NCBI GenBank assembly: GCA_016178255.1
Contig: JACOTQ010000060.1
Span: forward strand, 1 to 7,869
Length of the DNA stretch: 7,869 nt
DNA from: Candidatus Colwelliibacteriota bacterium
GTDB taxonomy: Bacteria > Patescibacteriota > Minisyncoccia > UBA6257 > Colwellbacteraceae
Direction of reading: 5' to 3'
In this document: one piece after another, positions 5,503-7,869 of the stretch
Position numbering within the stretch: position 1 is the first letter of the stretch
Layout: every line of letters begins with the position of its first letter
The notes under the pieces: model-generated
The model's input: the letters and a program-made list of their open reading frames with translations, nothing else
Told to the model about the DNA's origin: nothing
Database searches by the model: none
Program-made: the position numbers and the translations under genes

Positions 5503-7195
5503 ATTCTACGACAATTCCTTCCCCTTCGGCAACGGAACTATCGTCTGAAAGACGGGTCGTGATTCCGGCGTGAGAATTATTAATCTCGCGTCCCGTGAAC
5601 TCGTCATAGGCTTTTACTCCTATTACTCCGAGAATCGCCACATAGCTTCCCTTTTTATCAGGAGTGGGAGTCGCTTCAACTTGGAAGATGGCTTCTGGCT
5701 TTTCGCCGGTTATTCCGGTTGTGGCAACAAGTTTGTCAATTTTCCAGACAATTTCACCGGATTCAGTGTTCAATTCCGGCGCGGTACTTGTATTACTCTT
5801 AACAACTCCGGTAAAAGTCGTTCCGTCCGCAAGAGACGCCCTAACTTCCACATCCTTAATGTCAGAGGCAAAATTAGTAAGAAGCAGATGGATGGTAAAC
5901 TGGGTCGGCGTTCCAACTTTAGGCGGCCATAGGCCCTTATTCAATATTCCGGAGGCAGCGTCACGGAAATAAGCACGCGTGTCAATCGCGACCATTCCTG
6001 AAACTTTTGTCTCAAGAACCGCGGAATTAACCGTTTTGTCGGCCGAAATTAAATAAGGAACCGTTGGCGATTCGATTCTCACAACGGCATTAAGAGTAAA
6101 ATTCTTATCGTTAAGTCTTCTTATCGGGAAATTATCCCTAACTTTGACGGTAAAAGGAACATTCCTTTCCTCGTCCGGCTTCAAAACAGCTTGCCCGCTA
6201 AAGGCGGCGGAATCCCAGGTTATTGTTTTATCGAAGCTGTTGAACTTGGCCCCGTTTGTATTCAACGAAGCGAAATCAAACATTTCCCCGGTGAGCCGCG
6301 TTCTTATGAAAATGTCCTGTAAATCAACCGACGTATTATTCTTATATGTGAGCACATAGTTTAGAGTATCACCCGGATTAGCGATAAAACCAGGCGTTCC
6401 GTTTAAATCAACTTTTAAAGACAAGGGAGACGGTGACATTAAAATCTTAGCGGTTTTTTCGGCGACTACATAATCATCGCCAATCAAGTTAGTAACAACC
6501 TGCGCTTTAATTTCAAAGCTCGCGTTGTCGGGAAAATCGACCCTGCCTTTGACGGTCAACTTTTGCCCGCTTTGGGCGTCTTTGCTCGCGACTTCGCTAT
6601 TTTTGGTAAATTTATCGGGGTAGAGCATCTTCAGCGATAATTTGGGAGGCTCGGAATCCATTAACACGATAGGTTTATAAGTTATCACCGTTTCGAATTC
6701 TTCTCCGGAAAAAGTCTTTTCCGGAGCCGTAATGCCGAGTTCGACGCCGATGGGCGCTACTTCAACGGTTATGCTTCTGCTTTTCTCGAAGCGGGCGGCT
6801 ATTGAACCTGGCGAATAGGACAGAGTTGCTAAAAACTCCCGACTCCCATTTTCTTGAGGAGTCGCCATAATTCTAAATATTTCCTGATGGACACCGCCAA
6901 CATCAATTTCGCCTAACTCTCTAACCGCGACTTTTTTACCGTTACCGTTCACCAAAACGGAGCCGTCAGGAAGCTTAAGACTCAATTCCAGATCATTCAA
7001 AATGTTCTTAGAATTATTACTGAAGTTAACTTTCAAATCGAATGGGGCGCCCACCACCTGTTTCCCCTCGACGCTTAAATCGATATTGATTCCTCCCGAC
7101 GAGATAGCGTTGTATACATAAAAACCGCCGATGATAAGGGCAGCCGCGATAACGATATAAAAAACGGCTCGCATTAAATCAGATTTGAAAACCAT
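5501..7195 (-). CDS. Membrane-anchored extracellular protein with repeated Ig-like (DUF11-like) domains
   Basis: A 564-residue protein of unknown function. Residues 9-30 form one membrane helix preceded by a short charged N-terminus; the rest is predicted outside the membrane. It is rich in beta-strand and consists of successive Ig-like modules: about 35-147, 148-255, 256-390 and 425-550. The third and fourth carry the DUF11/CARDB-type pattern of a strand, 'YKNNTS' or 'LTNFAS', then a strand and a GTTF-type turn (for example GDTLNYVLTYKNNTSVDLQD at 275-294 and TQFTIHLLLTNFASDIKDV at 431-449). There is no cysteine anywhere, no lipobox, no sorting signal and no C-terminal anchor; the tail is acidic. 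The ATG at 7195 overlaps the end of recO by 17 bases and has GAGGA five bases upstream. Position suggests co-expression with recO and the synthetase, but no link in function is evident. It could be a surface-layer-associated or adhesion scaffold. Confidence 0.8.
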   Translation of the reverse strand: MVFKSDLMRAVFYIVIAAALIIGGFYVYNAISSGGINIDLSVEGKQVVGAPFDLKVNFSNNSKNILNDLELSLKLPDGSVLVNGNGKKVAVRELGEIDVGGVHQEIFRIMATPQENGSREFLATLSYSPGSIAARFEKSRSITVEVAPIGVELGITAPEKTFSGEEFETVITYKPIVLMDSEPPKLSLKMLYPDKFTKNSEVASKDAQSGQKLTVKGRVDFPDNASFEIKAQVVTNLIGDDYVVAEKTAKILMSPSPLSLKVDLNGTPGFIANPGDTLNYVLTYKNNTSVDLQDIFIRTRLTGEMFDFASLNTNGAKFNSFDKTITWDSAAFSGQAVLKPDEERNVPFTVKVRDNFPIRRLNDKNFTLNAVVRIESPTVPYLISADKTVNSAVLETKVSGMVAIDTRAYFRDAASGILNKGLWPPKVGTPTQFTIHLLLTNFASDIKDVEVRASLADGTTFTGVVKSNTSTAPELNTESGEIVWKIDKLVATTGITGEKPEAIFQVEATPTPDKKGSYVAILGVIGVKAYDEFTGREINNSHAGITTRLSDDSSVAEGEGIVVE

Positions 7196-7706
7196 CCTTT
7201 TCCTCTATGCCCAACCTTTTGAAACATTCGGCACATAAAAATATTACATCTAATGGCAAAAAATAGGCAATTTTAAGATTCCCGCATTTTTCGCAGCCAA
7301 TTTCCTCCCCACCTAAACCCATAATAAGCAAAAGTTTGCGGTAAGTATCACCGGTTATGCCGTATTGCAGAGAATTCTCTATTTCGTACCAAAGCTGTAA
7401 ATCCTGAACTCCGGAAGGACTCATCCTATCTATAAAGCTTAAAAGCCGCGGAACTTCCGGAGTGCTCGCAGAGGTGAAAGATAAAGCATCAACAACCTGG
7501 TAACCGCTCCCATTGTTCTCCACAACTCTTATATCCGCTATTTTGCCTGGAACAAGATGACCGGACAACTTGGAGGTTATTTTCCGTATGCTTTTGGCAA
7601 AAGCTAAGATTTTACCCAAATCTTTGGTGTACAAAACGATTGTTGCGTCCAGTTCTCCGCGGGGCTCCCGCGCCAAAACCACCCCCTTAGTGTAATGTTC
7701 AATCAC
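7179..7706 (-). CDS. recO: DNA repair protein RecO (short form)
   Basis: RecO helps load RecA on gapped single-stranded DNA in the RecF(O)R pathway and anneals complementary strands. The N-terminal half (about 1-75) is an OB-fold with the typical opening YTKGVVLAREPRGELDATIV (5-24) and VLYTKDLGKILAFAKSIRK (24-42). The C-terminal part has a helical region and a zinc-finger-like pair of CXXC motifs at C138/C141 and C158/C161. At 175 residues it is well below the usual 230-250, with the helical domain shortened; it looks like a compact lineage form rather than a broken gene, since the frame is intact and the zinc ligands are kept. The start is GTG at 7706, with no Shine-Dalgarno. A consensus -10 box lies 8 bases upstream, so the transcript may be leaderless. 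The stop TGA lies inside the next gene. Confidence 0.88.
   Translation of the reverse strand: MIEHYTKGVVLAREPRGELDATIVLYTKDLGKILAFAKSIRKITSKLSGHLVPGKIADIRVVENNGSGYQVVDALSFTSASTPEVPRLLSFIDRMSPSGVQDLQLWYEIENSLQYGITGDTYRKLLLIMGLGGEEIGCEKCGNLKIAYFLPLDVIFLCAECFKRLGIEEKDGFQI
7201..7205 (-). promoter_or_regulatory. Ribosome binding site of the Ig-like surface protein gene
   Basis: GAGGA on the minus strand, five bases before the ATG at 7195. It lies inside the recO coding sequence and supports the overlapping start, favouring it over the ATG at 7174. Confidence 0.6.
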
Positions 7707-7707
7707 A

Positions 7708-7736
7708 TTGACAATTATAGACCTTTAGGCTATGCT
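7708..7736 (+). promoter_or_regulatory. Candidate promoter of the rightward gene
   Basis: A perfect TTGACA at 7708-7713 is followed after exactly 17 bases by TATGCT at 7731-7736 (four of six matches to TATAAT). It would start transcription near 7743, about 42 bases before the ATG at 7785. The -35 box abuts the -10 box of the divergent recO promoter. Confidence 0.55.
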
Positions 7737-7742
7737 TATACA
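7714..7742 (-). promoter_or_regulatory. Candidate promoter of the recO operon
   Basis: On the minus strand a perfect TATAAT occupies 7714-7719. A weak -35 match, TGTATA, lies 17 bases upstream at 7737-7742. Initiation about seven bases downstream falls at 7707 or so, directly on the GTG start at 7706, which predicts a leaderless mRNA and explains the missing Shine-Dalgarno. Confidence 0.5.
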
Positions 7743-7751
7743 CAGTAATAT

Positions 7752-7771
7752 AACTCCCTTAAAACGGAGTT
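7752..7771 (+). terminator. Small hairpin followed by T-rich tract in the leader of the rightward gene
   Basis: AACTCC (7752-7757) pairs perfectly with GGAGTT (7766-7771) around an 8-base loop, and TTTATTA follows. It resembles a weak intrinsic terminator, but it lies between the candidate promoter and the ATG at 7785. It might be a leader hairpin or attenuator, or a chance pairing; six base pairs is short. Confidence 0.3.
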
Positions 7772-7784
7772 TTTATTACGCAAA

Positions 7785-7869
7785 ATGAGCAAATTAAGGG
7801 TATTAGCTGCTCTTTTGGTAGCGGTGGGAACTTTAAAAGTAGGCGCAATGCAAGGAGCGGTCGAACAAA
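7785..7869 (+). CDS. Start of a rightward gene with a signal-like N-terminus (cut by window edge)
   Basis: An ATG at 7785 opens a frame that stays open for 28 codons to the right edge, beginning MSKLRVLAALLVAVGTLKVG. A basic start (K3, R5) followed by a hydrophobic run (6-16) looks like a signal peptide or short membrane anchor, so the product is probably exported. A promoter-like TTGACA-17-TATGCT pair upstream supports the gene being real. No Shine-Dalgarno lies at normal distance: the GGAG at 7766-7769 is 15 bases away and is part of the hairpin stem. It is divergent from recO. Too little is present to name a family. Confidence 0.5.
   Translation, partial: MSKLRVLAALLVAVGTLKVGAMQGAVEQ

Noticed and set aside
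1836..7181. Recoding of TGA as glycine, as in Gracilibacteria and Absconditabacteria
   Set aside because: TGA ends recO and the middle binding-protein gene exactly where their families should end, and no gene here has an internal TGA.

Overview
The window reads almost entirely on the minus strand and looks like bacterial chromosome, most probably from the Candidate Phyla Radiation (Patescibacteria, Parcubacteria-like). The pointers are a short 175-residue RecO that keeps its zinc finger, a single-chain glycyl-tRNA synthetase, and a membrane-anchored protein of Ig-like domains packed tightly between them. TGA serves as a normal stop codon (recO and the middle binding-protein gene end with it), so the UGA-to-glycine code of Gracilibacteria and Absconditabacteria does not apply. 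The phylum assignment is an inference from gene content, not from a marker search.

Layout, in the direction of minus-strand transcription (high to low coordinates). (1) A housekeeping-type block: recO (7706-7179), overlapping by 17 bases a 564-residue anchored surface protein (7195-5501), followed after 7 bases by glycyl-tRNA synthetase (5493-3988). (2) A 58-base gap with a candidate extended -10 promoter. (3) An accessory module: three tandem, closely related membrane-anchored substrate-binding proteins of the ABC_sub_bind/COG2984 type (3929-2889, 2876-1836, 1818-793) with gaps of 12 and 17 bases, then the N-terminal 256 residues of a membrane protein with a dCache-like extracellular sensor domain (769 to the window edge). 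At the far right, a rightward gene with a signal-like N-terminus begins at 7785 and leaves the window. Its candidate promoter abuts that of recO head to head.

How the parts may work together: no ABC permease or ATPase gene lies between or beside the three binding proteins in this window, and each carries an N-terminal membrane helix without a lipobox cysteine. Their tight co-orientation with a Cache-type receptor suggests that they feed ligand information into signalling rather than, or in addition to, uptake. This is the most interesting hypothesis in the window. It depends on what the truncated receptor gene encodes past position 1 and on what follows it.

Base composition sampled by eye is nearer 50% GC in the binding-protein/receptor module and nearer 40% in the synthetase gene, which would fit a separately acquired module. 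No tRNA, rRNA, CRISPR array or insertion sequence was seen, and there is no gene-free stretch longer than about 80 bases.
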